Source: Snodgrassella alvi_G
GTDB taxonomy: Bacteria > Pseudomonadota > Gammaproteobacteria > Burkholderiales > Neisseriaceae
DNA: 64,000 nucleotides
Reading direction: 5' to 3'
NCBI GenBank assembly: GCA_946478525.1
Contig: CAMLCH010000005.1
Coordinates: 27,389-91,388, forward strand
Shown: positions 8,792 through 17,614 of the stretch, one piece after another
Numbering within the stretch: position 1 is the stretch's first letter
Layout of the letters: each line of letters begins with the position of its first letter
The notes under the pieces: generated by a model
Database searches by the model: none
Told to the model about the DNA's origin: nothing
Seen by the model: the letters and a program-made list of their open reading frames with translations, nothing else
Translations under genes and position numbers: made by a program

Positions 8792-10852
8792 ATGACTCAA
8801 AAACGACAAATACTGGTGACTTCTGCTTTGCCATATGCTAATGGCAGCATTCATTTAGGGCATATGGTAGAACATATTCAGACAGATATTTGGGTACGGT
8901 TTCAGAAATCCCGTGGCCATGAATGCTATTATGTTTGTGCAGATGACACACATGGTACGCCAGTTATGCTGGCTGCTCAAAAGCAAGGAGTTACCCCAGA
9001 AGAAATGATTGCTAGTGTGCGTGAGAGTCATTTGGCCGATTTCACTGGCTTTGGTATCGGTTATGATAATTATTACAGCACGCATTCACCGGAAAATGAA
9101 GCTTTATCACGGCAAATCTATTTGGCTTTAAAACAAAACGGAAAAATAGAAAGTCGCACCATCGAACAATTATTTGATCCAGAAAAAAAACTGTTTCTAC
9201 CTGATCGGTTTGTTAAAGGAGAATGTCCAAAATGCCATGCACAGGATCAATATGGCGATAATTGTGAGGTATGCGGTGCTACTTATAGCCCGACAGAATT
9301 AATCAAACCTTATTCTGCTATTTCGGGCGCAACGCCGGTACTGAAAGAATCAGAGCATTTCTTTTTCAAGCTAGGGGATTGTGCTGACTATCTGAAACAA
9401 TGGACGGCGGGTACTTCGACGCTTATCGATGGTCGCCAACAGCCACATCTGCAGGCTGAAGCTTTGAATAAAATGAATGAATGGTTGCAAACTGACCAAT
9501 TAAGTGACTGGGATATCAGTCGCGATGCCCCGTATTTTGGTTTTGAAATTCCAGATGCACCGGGTAAATATTTCTATGTTTGGCTGGATGCACCCATTGG
9601 TTACATGGCATCTTTTAAAAATTTATGTGATCGTATTGGTATTGATTTTGATAGCTGGTTTAAAACTGATACCACAACCGAAATGTATCATTTTATTGGT
9701 AAAGACATTCTATATTTTCATGCACTGTTCTGGCCGGCTACTTTAAAATATGCCGATCTTCGCGAACCTACTGGCGTATTTGCCCATGGTTTTCTGACTG
9801 TAGACGGACAGAAAATGTCCAAATCTCGTGGTACGTTTATTACTGCTCATTCTTATCTGGAACAAAAGTTAAATCCTGAGTGGTTGCGCTATTATTTTGC
9901 TGCAAAGCTCAATAGTAAAATTGAAGATCTGGACTTAAATCTGACTGATTTTGTTGCTCGTGTTAACAGTGATCTGGTCGGAAAATATGTCAATATTGCT
10001 GCTCGGGCCGCCGGTTTTATTAGTAAACGCTTTCAGGGTAAATTAACTGATGTAAGTAGCAGTAAATTATTGCCACAATTACAAGCACAAAGTGAAAGCA
10101 TTGCTGCCAGTTTTGAAGCACGTGAATATGCACGTGCCTTACGTGAAATCATGGCTTTAGCTGATGTGGTTAATGAATATGTTGATGCTAATAAACCATG
10201 GGAATTGGCTCGACAGGAGGGTGCAGACGCACGATTACAGCAGGTATGCAGTGAGTTAATAAATGCCTTCCGTATCTTAACAGTTTATTTATCACCGGTA
10301 CTTCCTAATCTGGCAACCGAGGCTGCCGCGTTTTTGAATGTGGATCCCCTGCAGTGGTCGGATAGCAAGTCAATATTACCTGCTGGTCACAATATCAATC
10401 ATTATCAGCATTTAATGCAACGAGTGGAGGCAAAACAAATGGATGATTTAGTTGCTGCTAATAAACAGAATATTCAGGCTGCACAAACTACTACAGTTGA
10501 GAATAAGTATGAACCTGTTGCTCCTACCGTATCATTTGATGATTTTATGAAAATTGATATGAGAGTGGCGAAAGTATTGGCGTGTGAAAAAGTTGAGGGT
10601 AGTAGTAAGTTATTGAAATTCAAACTTGATCTTGGGTTTGAACAACGTACAGTATTTTCTGGTATAGCCGCCAGTTATCCAGAGCCGGATAAATTAGTGG
10701 GACGAATGGTTATTATGGTCGCTAACTTTGCTGCACGTAAAATGGCTAAATTTGGCTTCTCTGAAGGAATGATTACATCAGCTTCGGGGAATGATCAGCT
10801 CTTTTTGCTGGATGTGGATAGCGGGGCGCAGCCGGGCATGAAGGTTGGTTAA
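8792..10852 (+). CDS. metG: methionyl-tRNA synthetase
   Basis: Class I synthetase charging tRNA-Met, including initiator. In order: the HIGH-type motif in GSIHLGHMVEH near residue 15, a zinc knuckle with two CxxC pairs around residue 145-160 (CPKCHAQ and CEVC), KMSKSRG at about residue 345, the anticodon-binding helical domain, a charged linker near 550-575, and a C-terminal EMAP/Trbp111-like tRNA-binding domain (FDDFMKIDMRVAKVLACEKV) that dimerises. The length, 686, fits the long bacterial form. It is a single gene ended by the bidirectional terminator at 10903-10938. Confidence 0.96.
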   Translation: MTQKRQILVTSALPYANGSIHLGHMVEHIQTDIWVRFQKSRGHECYYVCADDTHGTPVMLAAQKQGVTPEEMIASVRESHLADFTGFGIGYDNYYSTHSPENEALSRQIYLALKQNGKIESRTIEQLFDPEKKLFLPDRFVKGECPKCHAQDQYGDNCEVCGATYSPTELIKPYSAISGATPVLKESEHFFFKLGDCADYLKQWTAGTSTLIDGRQQPHLQAEALNKMNEWLQTDQLSDWDISRDAPYFGFEIPDAPGKYFYVWLDAPIGYMASFKNLCDRIGIDFDSWFKTDTTTEMYHFIGKDILYFHALFWPATLKYADLREPTGVFAHGFLTVDGQKMSKSRGTFITAHSYLEQKLNPEWLRYYFAAKLNSKIEDLDLNLTDFVARVNSDLVGKYVNIAARAAGFISKRFQGKLTDVSSSKLLPQLQAQSESIAASFEAREYARALREIMALADVVNEYVDANKPWELARQEGADARLQQVCSELINAFRILTVYLSPVLPNLATEAAAFLNVDPLQWSDSKSILPAGHNINHYQHLMQRVEAKQMDDLVAANKQNIQAAQTTTVENKYEPVAPTVSFDDFMKIDMRVAKVLACEKVEGSSKLLKFKLDLGFEQRTVFSGIAASYPEPDKLVGRMVIMVANFAARKMAKFGFSEGMITSASGNDQLFLLDVDSGAQPGMKVG

Positions 10853-10902
10853 TAATCCTTATTGACTCAAATTGATTTAATTAAACTGTGTTTTAAGCTA
10901 AG

Positions 10903-10938
10903 AAAAAGTGATGAGATTCTAATCTCATCACTTTTTTT
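10903..10938. terminator. bidirectional terminator between metG and dctA
   Basis: AGTGATGAGATT (10907-10918) and AATCTCATCACT (10921-10932) form a perfect 12-bp stem, flanked by A5 on the left and T7 on the right, so it can stop transcripts from both convergent genes. Confidence 0.88.
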
Positions 10939-10979
10939 AATATGATTAATTCTTCAAATAAACGATTTATTGTGTGTCG

Positions 10980-12266
10980 TTATTTCATTACTTCTTCTAG
11001 TTTTTTCGTATCCAGTCCTTTTTCCCAGCGGGCAATGACTATAGTGGCACAGGCATTACCAACAAGATTGGTTAATGCACGACATTCAGACATAAACCGA
11101 TCTATACCTAAAATTAAGGCCATACCAGCTATCGGAATAGAAGGGACAACAGATATGGTTGCTGCCAGTGTAATGAAACCTGCACCTGTTACTCCGGCAG
11201 CACCTTTAGAACTAAGCATTGCTACCAGAAGAAGTAAAATTTGCTGTTGTAGGGTTAAATCTATATTGCAGGCCTGTGCAATAAATAATGCGGCCATGGT
11301 CATGTAAATATTGGTTCCATCCAGATTAAATGAATACCCTGTCGGAACAACAATACCAACAATAGATTTCTGGCAACCAGCCTTTTCCATTTTCTGCATT
11401 AAGGTAGGAAGTGCTGCCTCAGAAGAACTGGTACCAAGTACCAGTAATAATTCTTCTTTGATATATTTCACCAGTTTGATAATTGAAAAACCATTGTAGC
11501 GTGCCACTGCACCTAATACTAACAATATAAATAAAACAGAGGAGACATAGAATGTTAAAATCAGATATAACAAATTACCAATAGAACCAATACCATATTT
11601 GCCAATAGTAAAGGCCATGGCACCGAATGCGCCCACTGGTGCTGCCTGCATTAAAATCGATACCAATTTAAAAACTGGTGCAGACAATGTCTCAAAAAAA
11701 TCAATTAATGGACGTGATTTTTCCGCGGTTAATGCCAGTGATATTCCCAATAAGATGGCTACAAATAATGTTTGTAAAATATTGCCATTATTCAGTGGAC
11801 TTAATATGGTGTTGGGAATAATATTCATTAAAAAACCAGTCAGACTGGAATCATGCGATTTCTCCACATATTCGGCAACTTTACTACTGTCTAAGGTACT
11901 CGCGTCAATATTCAGACCACTTCCCGGCTGGGCAATATTTGCTACTAACATCCCTATGGCTAAGGCCAGTGTTGAGAATGTAATGAAGTAAGCCATTGAT
12001 TTACCTACCACACGACCCATGGTTTTCATGTTTGTCATTTCAGCAATACCCAAAACGACAGTCAGAAAAATGACCGGGGAAATAATCATTTTTACCAGCT
12101 TGATAAAAGCATCACCCAGAGGTTTCATGCTTTCACCAGTTGTCGGAAAATAATGACCCAGCAGAATACCAATAATAATGGCAATAATGACTTGTATGTA
12201 AAGTACTTTGTACCAACGTATTTTCTTGGTTGGAGAAGTCGCCTTATTAGTATCAACAGGTATCAT
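10980..12266 (-). CDS. dctA: C4-dicarboxylate:cation symporter (DctA type)
   Basis: A 428-residue inner-membrane symporter of the DAACS family that takes up succinate, fumarate and malate; family relatives carry glutamate/aspartate. Motifs seen: the serine-rich SSEAALPTLMQKMEKAG reentrant loop, SFNLDGTNIYMTMAALFIAQ, and SSKGAAGVTGAGFITLAATI, the last being closer to DctA than to GltP. There are about eight hydrophobic segments, and the length equals the E. coli protein. An AT-rich leader lies upstream, and it ends at the terminator shared with metG. In a host-associated cell this is a likely carbon entry point for the TCA cycle. Confidence 0.88.
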   Translation of the reverse strand: MIPVDTNKATSPTKKIRWYKVLYIQVIIAIIIGILLGHYFPTTGESMKPLGDAFIKLVKMIISPVIFLTVVLGIAEMTNMKTMGRVVGKSMAYFITFSTLALAIGMLVANIAQPGSGLNIDASTLDSSKVAEYVEKSHDSSLTGFLMNIIPNTILSPLNNGNILQTLFVAILLGISLALTAEKSRPLIDFFETLSAPVFKLVSILMQAAPVGAFGAMAFTIGKYGIGSIGNLLYLILTFYVSSVLFILLVLGAVARYNGFSIIKLVKYIKEELLLVLGTSSSEAALPTLMQKMEKAGCQKSIVGIVVPTGYSFNLDGTNIYMTMAALFIAQACNIDLTLQQQILLLLVAMLSSKGAAGVTGAGFITLAATISVVPSIPIAGMALILGIDRFMSECRALTNLVGNACATIVIARWEKGLDTKKLEEVMK

Positions 12267-12586
12267 GATTTACCTCAAAGTAATTGATATTTAAATTAAA
12301 AATAAACTACCGGTATTTTTTTGTTTATATGCGTTTATAGATACGCTTTTTTTCACTTGAGTATGAATTGCAGAATGCATAGTGTCAACAATTATTTTAC
12401 AAAAAAAAATTATCTGTTTATAAATCAAATTATTTTGTAAAACTATATAGATAAACTATGAAATTTTTCAAAAACAATAAATCTGTAATATTTTTGATGG
12501 ATTATGGGTTTGAATATAAAAAATTTAAATAAATCAGATGATTGGTGATAAATAGAAACATTGACAAACAGGCATAAATCATTGAA

Positions 12587-12619
12587 AAAGCCACCTTCAA
12601 TTTACAGTAAGGTGGCTTT
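12587..12619 (-). terminator. terminator of tRNA-Pro
   Basis: AAAGCCACCTT (12587-12597) pairs with AAGGTGGCTTT (12609-12619). On the minus strand the stem is followed by T-rich sequence, 7 bases below the CCA end of the tRNA. Confidence 0.8.
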
Positions 12620-12625
12620 CAAATC

Positions 12626-12702
12626 TGGTCGGAGTGAAAGGATTCGAACCTTCGACCCCCTCGTCCCGAACGAGGTGCGCTACCGGGCTGCGCTACACTC
12701 CG
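12626..12702 (-). tRNA. tRNA-Pro (CGG)
   Basis: A 77-base cloverleaf: acceptor arm CGGAGTG pairs with CACTCCG, the D-arm is AGCGCAGCCCGGTAGCGC, the anticodon stem CCTCG/CGAGG holds the loop TTCGGGA with anticodon CGG, and the T-loop is GGTTCGAATCC. The discriminator A and CCA are encoded. It has its own promoter (12716-12744) and terminator. Confidence 0.96.
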
Positions 12703-12715
12703 AATGAAGATCAGC

Positions 12716-12744
12716 ATTATAGGCAGTCAAATTCACGCTGACAA
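12716..12744 (-). promoter_or_regulatory. sigma-70 promoter of tRNA-Pro
   Basis: On the minus strand TTGTCA (12744-12739), a 17-base spacer and TATAAT (12721-12716) lie directly upstream of the tRNA, which is a near-consensus arrangement. Confidence 0.85.
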
Positions 12745-12789
12745 GACTATTTGATCCAATGATGTTTAAAAATTTTGTCCGATTAGTCA

Positions 12790-13503
12790 TTAACCAGTGT
12801 AGATCACAAATAAAGAGGGTCGTTTTTTTAATGAAGGCAAAATTTTCATTTGCCGCCATGCAGCTACTGGCTGACTGATAATTTTTTGTGAGGGTAGAGT
12901 TAAATCAGTGGCGACACATAAACGAGTTTGTGGGTGTAAGGTCGAAATGGCATCGGCCAGTAGAGCATCATTGCGATAAGGTGTTTCAATAAATAGTTGC
13001 GTTTCATTCTCCTGACGCGAGCGTATTTCCAGTTCTTTTAAGCGATTGATGCGTGCGCTTTTTTCGGTGGGTAAATAGCCTTTGAAGGCAAAAGACTGCC
13101 CATTTGCACCCGATGCCATTAAAGCCAGCATAATGCTGGAAGGACCGATAAGCGGTACAACCGCAAATCCAGCCTGATGTGCCTTAGCAACCAATTGAGC
13201 GCCCGGATCGGCAACCGCTGGACAGCCCGCTTCACTTAATAGCCCCATGCTTCTGCCTGCCTGTAAAGGTTGCAACAAAGCAGTTATGTCTTTTTCAGAA
13301 GTGTGTTCATTTAAGGTACACAAATTAAGTTCGCGAATCGGTGTCTTAATACCGAATGCCTTCAGATGAGCGCGCGCTGTTTTTTCAGCTTCAACAACAA
13401 AATCTGTTAATGTCTGAATTTGTGCCTGTTCATGGGGTAACAAACAGGGAGTATCAGCTGTGCCTAGCGGTGTTGGGATCAGATATAAAGTAGGGGTAGT
13501 CAT
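12790..13503 (-). CDS. tetrapyrrole-methylase-fold SAM methyltransferase, RsmI paralogue
   Basis: A 237-residue protein with the TP-methylase fold. LYLIPTPLGT at the N-terminus, LLSEAGCPAVADPGAQLV in the middle and the VVPLIGPSSIMLALMASGANG loop match RsmI, which methylates the 2'-O of C1402 in 16S rRNA. RsmI is normally about 280 residues with a C-terminal extension that is absent here. This shorter paralogue is common in beta- and gammaproteobacteria; its substrate is not known to me. Its ATG overlaps the stop of maf (ATGA), so the two are translationally coupled. Overlap with a nucleotide pyrophosphatase suggests a house-cleaning or RNA-modification role, but that is inference. Confidence 0.75.
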   Translation of the reverse strand: MTTPTLYLIPTPLGTADTPCLLPHEQAQIQTLTDFVVEAEKTARAHLKAFGIKTPIRELNLCTLNEHTSEKDITALLQPLQAGRSMGLLSEAGCPAVADPGAQLVAKAHQAGFAVVPLIGPSSIMLALMASGANGQSFAFKGYLPTEKSARINRLKELEIRSRQENETQLFIETPYRNDALLADAISTLHPQTRLCVATDLTLPSQKIISQPVAAWRQMKILPSLKKRPSLFVIYTG

Positions 13504-14111
13504 AAAATATGGATTCCTTCAGCCAGCAAAAAATCGATCAAATGAAAAACCGGCAAGCCTATTAAAGCATTCGGGTCAGAACTGTGAATGCGTTTAATTA
13601 GCAGAGCACCTAAACCTTCACTTTTTGCTGCGCCAGCACAGTAAATAGCATCTGGTTCCAGTGCTAGATAATGCTCAATTTGAGCCGGAGTTAAATCACG
13701 CATCATCACTCGGGTTTCATCAATGTGCTGATGTAATCGTTTTTCTGCCGGATTCATTAATACCAGTGCACTGTAAAAAATGACTTCTTTTCCGCTAATG
13801 CTGGCCAGCATTTGTTGTGCTTTTGCTACGTTTTGCGGTTTTCCAAGTTGACGATGTCCACACCATGCCACCTGATCACAGCCAATAATTAGTGCGTCCG
13901 GAAATTGGTCGACTACAGAATTTGCTTTACCTGCTGCCAGCCGTAAAGCTGTTTGTGCAGCATTCTCATTGAATAATGGAGATTCGTCATAATCTGGACT
14001 CACCGCTTCAAATGGTAATTGCAATTGTAGTAGTTGCTGTTGGCGAAAACGTGAGCTGGAAGCCAGAATTAACCTTTTCTTTATCTTCATTAATAGCAAA
14101 CTCATTGACAT
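13500..14111 (-). CDS. Maf-family nucleotide pyrophosphatase, YceF type
   Basis: A 203-residue house-cleaning enzyme that hydrolyses non-canonical nucleoside triphosphates; E. coli YceF acts on m7GTP. Motifs: LILASSSRFRQQQL near the N-terminus, SPDYDESP, the catalytic region IIGCDQVAW with the aspartate base, and the C-terminal KSEGLGALLIKRIHSSDPNALIGLP. The position beside yceD-rpmF-plsX, as in E. coli, supports the YceF rather than the YhdE branch. Three ATGs lie within the first eight codons (14111, 14105 and 14090). None has a clear ribosome site, so the start is uncertain by up to seven codons. It is divergent from yceD with only 31 bases between, so the two must share a very compact promoter zone. 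Confidence 0.84.
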   Translation of the reverse strand: MSMSLLLMKIKKRLILASSSRFRQQQLLQLQLPFEAVSPDYDESPLFNENAAQTALRLAAGKANSVVDQFPDALIIGCDQVAWCGHRQLGKPQNVAKAQQMLASISGKEVIFYSALVLMNPAEKRLHQHIDETRVMMRDLTPAQIEHYLALEPDAIYCAGAAKSEGLGALLIKRIHSSDPNALIGLPVFHLIDFLLAEGIHIL

Positions 14112-14142
14112 TAGAAAGCTTAAATTATATCATCGACCGTTT

Positions 14143-14646
14143 ATGTTAGACCCTATTTTGATAGATACGCTCACGTTTACGCGCGAACAGCAGCAATGCG
14201 GTGGTGAAGTACATTTGCAGGAACTGGATAAGCGGGTTTGGTCACATGAACTTCTGGCGCAACGTGACGGCATAATACAGTTTCAGGCTCGCGGTGGTAT
14301 TGATCGCTGGCAACGTCCTTTTATCAATATGCATGTAAAAGGCGAATTGCATTTGGTATGCCAGCGCTGTTTACAGGCAGTTTCATGGGTTTTAGATGAT
14401 CAGTCTCATATTGTTCTGTTCAGGGATGAACAATCATTAGATGAAGCTATGGTCGCAGATGAAACACTTGAAGGTGCTTTGTGGCAGCAAGAGTTTAATC
14501 TGATTTCATTAATTGAAGACCAGATTCTCATGGCTATTCCGGTTGCACCGCGACACGACGATTGTGATCACGTATTGGCATCATCAAACAATCAGGCCTC
14601 AGATAATCCTTTTGCTAAACTGGCAGGGTTGAAGAGCGGCCACTAA
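14143..14646 (+). CDS. yceD: YceD/DUF177 family 23S rRNA accumulation protein
   Basis: A 167-residue cytosolic protein of the DUF177 family, needed in E. coli and plants for normal 23S rRNA levels. The family hallmark CxxC is present as LVCQRCLQAVSW near residue 75, followed by the acidic C-terminal half (LFRDEQSLDEAM, LISLIEDQILMAIPVAPRH). The next gene is rpmF, 30 bases downstream, an arrangement conserved from Gram-positives to proteobacteria, so the pair is co-transcribed. The biochemical role is still unclear in the family. Confidence 0.86.
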   Translation: MLDPILIDTLTFTREQQQCGGEVHLQELDKRVWSHELLAQRDGIIQFQARGGIDRWQRPFINMHVKGELHLVCQRCLQAVSWVLDDQSHIVLFRDEQSLDEAMVADETLEGALWQQEFNLISLIEDQILMAIPVAPRHDDCDHVLASSNNQASDNPFAKLAGLKSGH

Positions 14647-14676
14647 CGAATTAACTTACTTATCAGGAGCTTTAAC

Positions 14677-14856
14677 ATGGCAGTTCAACAAAACAAGAAA
14701 TCATCATCTAAACGCGGTATGCATCGCTCACATGACGGTTTGACCGCAGTGCAGGTTTCTACCGATGTTAATACTGGCGAAGTACACTTGCGTCACCACA
14801 TTTCTCCAAATGGTATGTACCGTGGTCGTAAAGTAGTTAAAGCCAAAGGTGAATAA
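14677..14856 (+). CDS. rpmF: 50S ribosomal protein L32
   Basis: 59 codons: MAVQQNKKSSSKRGMHRSHD at the N-terminus and ISPNGMYRGRKVVKAKGE at the C-terminus are diagnostic of L32. No zinc cysteines are present, so it is the zinc-independent (C-minus) form usual in many proteobacteria. CAGGAG, 10 bases ahead of the ATG, is a good ribosome site. A hairpin terminator at 14886-14921 follows immediately, cutting the ribosomal pair off from the lipid genes downstream. Confidence 0.97.
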   Translation: MAVQQNKKSSSKRGMHRSHDGLTAVQVSTDVNTGEVHLRHHISPNGMYRGRKVVKAKGE

Positions 14857-14885
14857 TTACATTAGTGATTATTTGACATGTGTGT

Positions 14886-14921
14886 AAGCCAGGCATTGCT
14901 GTTGCAATCACTGGCTTTTTT
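14886..14921 (+). terminator. rpmF terminator
   Basis: AAGCCAG (14886-14892) pairs with CTGGCTT (14911-14917), with an inner stem ATTGC/GCAAT, followed by six T. Confidence 0.85.
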
Positions 14922-15018
14922 GTATTAATTATTTACAGGTATTGTTTGCATAGATATCTATGCAATACTCACAATTTATTGCCAGTTATGGCCTAATTTA
15001 TACTGATCCGAGCTTTAC

Positions 15019-15546
15019 ATGAAAAAAATCTGGTATAACTACGAAGACATACATCGTGCTATTAAACAACTGGCAGAAAAAATTCAGGCATCAGAGCATT
15101 CATTTGATGCTATGATTGCCATCGGTGGCGGCGGATTTATTCCGGCACGGATATTACGTAGCTATCTGAATATACCTGTGTATACCGTCACTTTATCTTA
15201 TTATGATGTCAATGATCAGCCGACTGATCTTCCTCAGAAAATTCAGTGGACTGAAGGATTTGATCAACAACTTAAAGACAAAAAATTACTGATTATTGAT
15301 GAAGTGGATGATAGCCGTGCTACACTGGAGTACTGTATCCGGGAATTACAGCAGGAAGGCTTCAATCAGCTTGGTGTAGCTGTATTGCATGAAAAGCGCA
15401 AACCCAAAAAAGGAGTTTTGCCAGCTGATATGCCATTTTACAGTGCGATACAAGTGGATGACTGGTGGATCAATTATCCATGGGATGCACTTGATATTGA
15501 TGAACATTATTGTAATGTTGCAAATCAATCTTTACCTGAGAACTGA
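15019..15546 (+). CDS. purine-type phosphoribosyltransferase
   Basis: A 175-residue type I phosphoribosyltransferase. The PRPP loop LLIIDEVDDSRATLEY (around residues 91-106) and the N-terminal GGGGFIPARIL loop resemble hypoxanthine or xanthine-guanine salvage enzymes, which make IMP/GMP/XMP from free bases. The C-terminal VDDWWINYPWDA segment is the usual purine-stacking region. Exact base preference cannot be read. It is inserted between rpmF and plsX, which are adjacent in many relatives. It lies 3 bases from plsX, so they are co-transcribed, an odd pairing of purine salvage and phospholipid synthesis. Confidence 0.82.
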   Translation: MKKIWYNYEDIHRAIKQLAEKIQASEHSFDAMIAIGGGGFIPARILRSYLNIPVYTVTLSYYDVNDQPTDLPQKIQWTEGFDQQLKDKKLLIIDEVDDSRATLEYCIRELQQEGFNQLGVAVLHEKRKPKKGVLPADMPFYSAIQVDDWWINYPWDALDIDEHYCNVANQSLPEN

Positions 15547-15549
15547 TCT

Positions 15550-16575
15550 ATGACCTTAAAAACTATCGCCGTTGATGTAATGAGCGGCGACTACGGACTG
15601 GATGTCACCATTCAGGGTGCGTTGAATTTCTTACAGCTACAAAGTGATGCAGCGCTGATTCTGGTAGGGGATGAAGTACTTATCAAAGCTGCACTGGCTA
15701 AAAGCAATGCTTCTTTAGGTAGGGTGACCATTCAGCCGGCTAGTGAAGTAGTCGATATGGATGAAGAACCGTCATCAGCTTTGAAAAATAAGCGGGATTC
15801 TTCTATGCGTGTTGCCATCAACCAGATCAAGGAAGGTAAAGCACAGGCGGCTGTCTCCGCAGGTAATACCGGCGCGTTAATGGCAACGGCACGATTTGTA
15901 TTAAAAACCATTCCTGGTATTAATCGACCGGCAATTGCTAAATTTCTGCCTGCTCATAATAATCACCTGACACTGGTATTGGATCTCGGTGCAAATGTTG
16001 ATTGTAGTGGTGAACAGCTATTGCAGTTTGCGGTTGCTGGTAGTCAGTTAGTTTCCTCCTTGATGCCAGAGAATATTCAGCCACGAGTAGGTTTATTAAA
16101 TGTTGGTACTGAAGATATCAAAGGTAATGCAGCTGCAAAAGAGGCACATCAGCTATTGCGTGACAGTAAGCTCAATTTTGTGGGTAATGTCGAAGGTAAT
16201 GCTATTTTTACCGCTGAAGTGGATGTACTGGTTGTCGACGGTTTTACCGGCAATGCCATGCTTAAAAGTATTGAAGGTGCAGTGAAATTTTTTGGTGCAG
16301 TCATTAAAGAAGAGTTTACCCGCAGTTGGTTTAATAAATTAACCGCATTGATTGCTTTGCCGGTATTCAAAAGTTTTAAACGACGTCTGGATCCACGTCG
16401 ATTTAACGGAGCTATTTTTCTGGGTTTGCGAGGCGTGGTAGTGAAAAGTCACGGTGGTACAGATGCTACGGGTTTCTGTTTTGCTTTGCAGGAAGCTTAT
16501 AAAGCGATTAAAGCAGACTCAATTACCAAAATTCAAGCGGGTGTCGCTGAGCAATTGTCTTCGCCCGAACAATGA
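15550..16575 (+). CDS. plsX: phosphate acyltransferase PlsX
   Basis: Makes acyl-phosphate from acyl-ACP for the PlsX/PlsY route to lysophosphatidic acid; a peripheral membrane enzyme. The family start TIAVDVMSGDYGLDVTI, the SSALKNKRDSSM loop, AAVSAGNTGALMA, and GNVEGNAIFTAEVDVLVVDGFTGNA are all in place. At 341 residues it matches the usual 330-350. Six residues at the start (DVMSGDYG) vary from the usual DAMGGDxG: the A-M-G is replaced by V-M-S, a mild deviation. It sits directly behind the phosphoribosyltransferase and 76 bases before fabH. Confidence 0.94.
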   Translation: MTLKTIAVDVMSGDYGLDVTIQGALNFLQLQSDAALILVGDEVLIKAALAKSNASLGRVTIQPASEVVDMDEEPSSALKNKRDSSMRVAINQIKEGKAQAAVSAGNTGALMATARFVLKTIPGINRPAIAKFLPAHNNHLTLVLDLGANVDCSGEQLLQFAVAGSQLVSSLMPENIQPRVGLLNVGTEDIKGNAAAKEAHQLLRDSKLNFVGNVEGNAIFTAEVDVLVVDGFTGNAMLKSIEGAVKFFGAVIKEEFTRSWFNKLTALIALPVFKSFKRRLDPRRFNGAIFLGLRGVVVKSHGGTDATGFCFALQEAYKAIKADSITKIQAGVAEQLSSPEQ

Positions 16576-16651
16576 TCATCAATTTACAGAGGCAGACAAA
16601 TTAAACGACTTTGTCTACAATAGCCCTTTGTTTTTATCTGAAGAATAAACC

Positions 16652-17614
16652 ATGCTAAATGCCCATATTCTTGGTACTGGCAGTTATTTGCCAATGCGCC
16701 GTATGAGCAACGATGATTTAAGTAAAATTGTTGACACATCGGATGAGTGGATTACATCTCGAACAGGTATTAAGGCGCGTCATATTGCTGCTGAAAATGA
16801 GCAAACTAGTGATTTGGCAGTAAAAGCGGCACAGGCGGCCTTAGCGGATGCCGGTATCGTAGCAACAGATATTGACCTGATTATTGTTGCCACTTCTACC
16901 CCAGATATGACCTTTCCGGCAACAGCCTGTATCGTTCAAAACAAGCTCGGTATCGCTGGTTGTCCGGCATTTGATGTGCAGGCAGTATGTGCAGGTTTTA
17001 TGTATGCTCTAGCCACGGCTAATGCTTATATCAAAAGCGGCATGGCTACTAAAGCTCTAATCATAGGTGCCGAAACATTCAGCCGTTTGCTGGACTGGAA
17101 TGATCGTCGTACCTGTGTATTATTTGGAGACGGCGCTGGTGCAGTGATACTGGGTGCTTCAAATCAAGAAGGTGGCATTTTGCATGCTGAATTGCGGGCT
17201 GATGGTGCTTATAGTCATATACTACAAACGCCCGGGAAAATAGCTGCAGGGCAGATTGAGGGTTCGCCATATTTGTATATGGATGGACAAGCAGTTTACA
17301 AATTTGCTGTTAAAGCTCTGGCTAATATTGCTCTGGAAGTAATAGAAAAATCAGGATTAAGCTCTACTGATATAGACTGGATCATTCCACATCAGGCCAA
17401 TTTGCGTATCATAGAATCTACTGCCCGTCATCTTAAAGTGCCTATGGATAAAGTAATAGTGACTTTAGCTGAACAGGGGAATACCTCAGCTGCATCCATT
17501 CCTTTGGCATTGGATCAGGGGATTAAATCTGGTCGTATTCAGCGTGGCCAAACATTATTACTAGAAGGTATCGGTGGTGGCTTTGCATGGGGTGCTGTAA
17601 CTGTTAAATATTAA
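16652..17614 (+). CDS. fabH: 3-oxoacyl-ACP synthase III
   Basis: Starts fatty-acid synthesis by condensing acetyl-CoA with malonyl-ACP. The thiolase-fold catalytic triad is visible as C113 (VQAVCAGF), H247 (IIPHQANLR) and N277 (EQGNTSAAS). The C-terminal LLEGIGGGFAWGA is typical. Length 320 is normal. It follows plsX in one unit. In E. coli fabD follows directly, but here an AT-rich 0.86-kb spacer intervenes, so fabD needs another promoter. Confidence 0.95.
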   Translation: MLNAHILGTGSYLPMRRMSNDDLSKIVDTSDEWITSRTGIKARHIAAENEQTSDLAVKAAQAALADAGIVATDIDLIIVATSTPDMTFPATACIVQNKLGIAGCPAFDVQAVCAGFMYALATANAYIKSGMATKALIIGAETFSRLLDWNDRRTCVLFGDGAGAVILGASNQEGGILHAELRADGAYSHILQTPGKIAAGQIEGSPYLYMDGQAVYKFAVKALANIALEVIEKSGLSSTDIDWIIPHQANLRIIESTARHLKVPMDKVIVTLAEQGNTSAASIPLALDQGIKSGRIQRGQTLLLEGIGGGFAWGAVTVKY

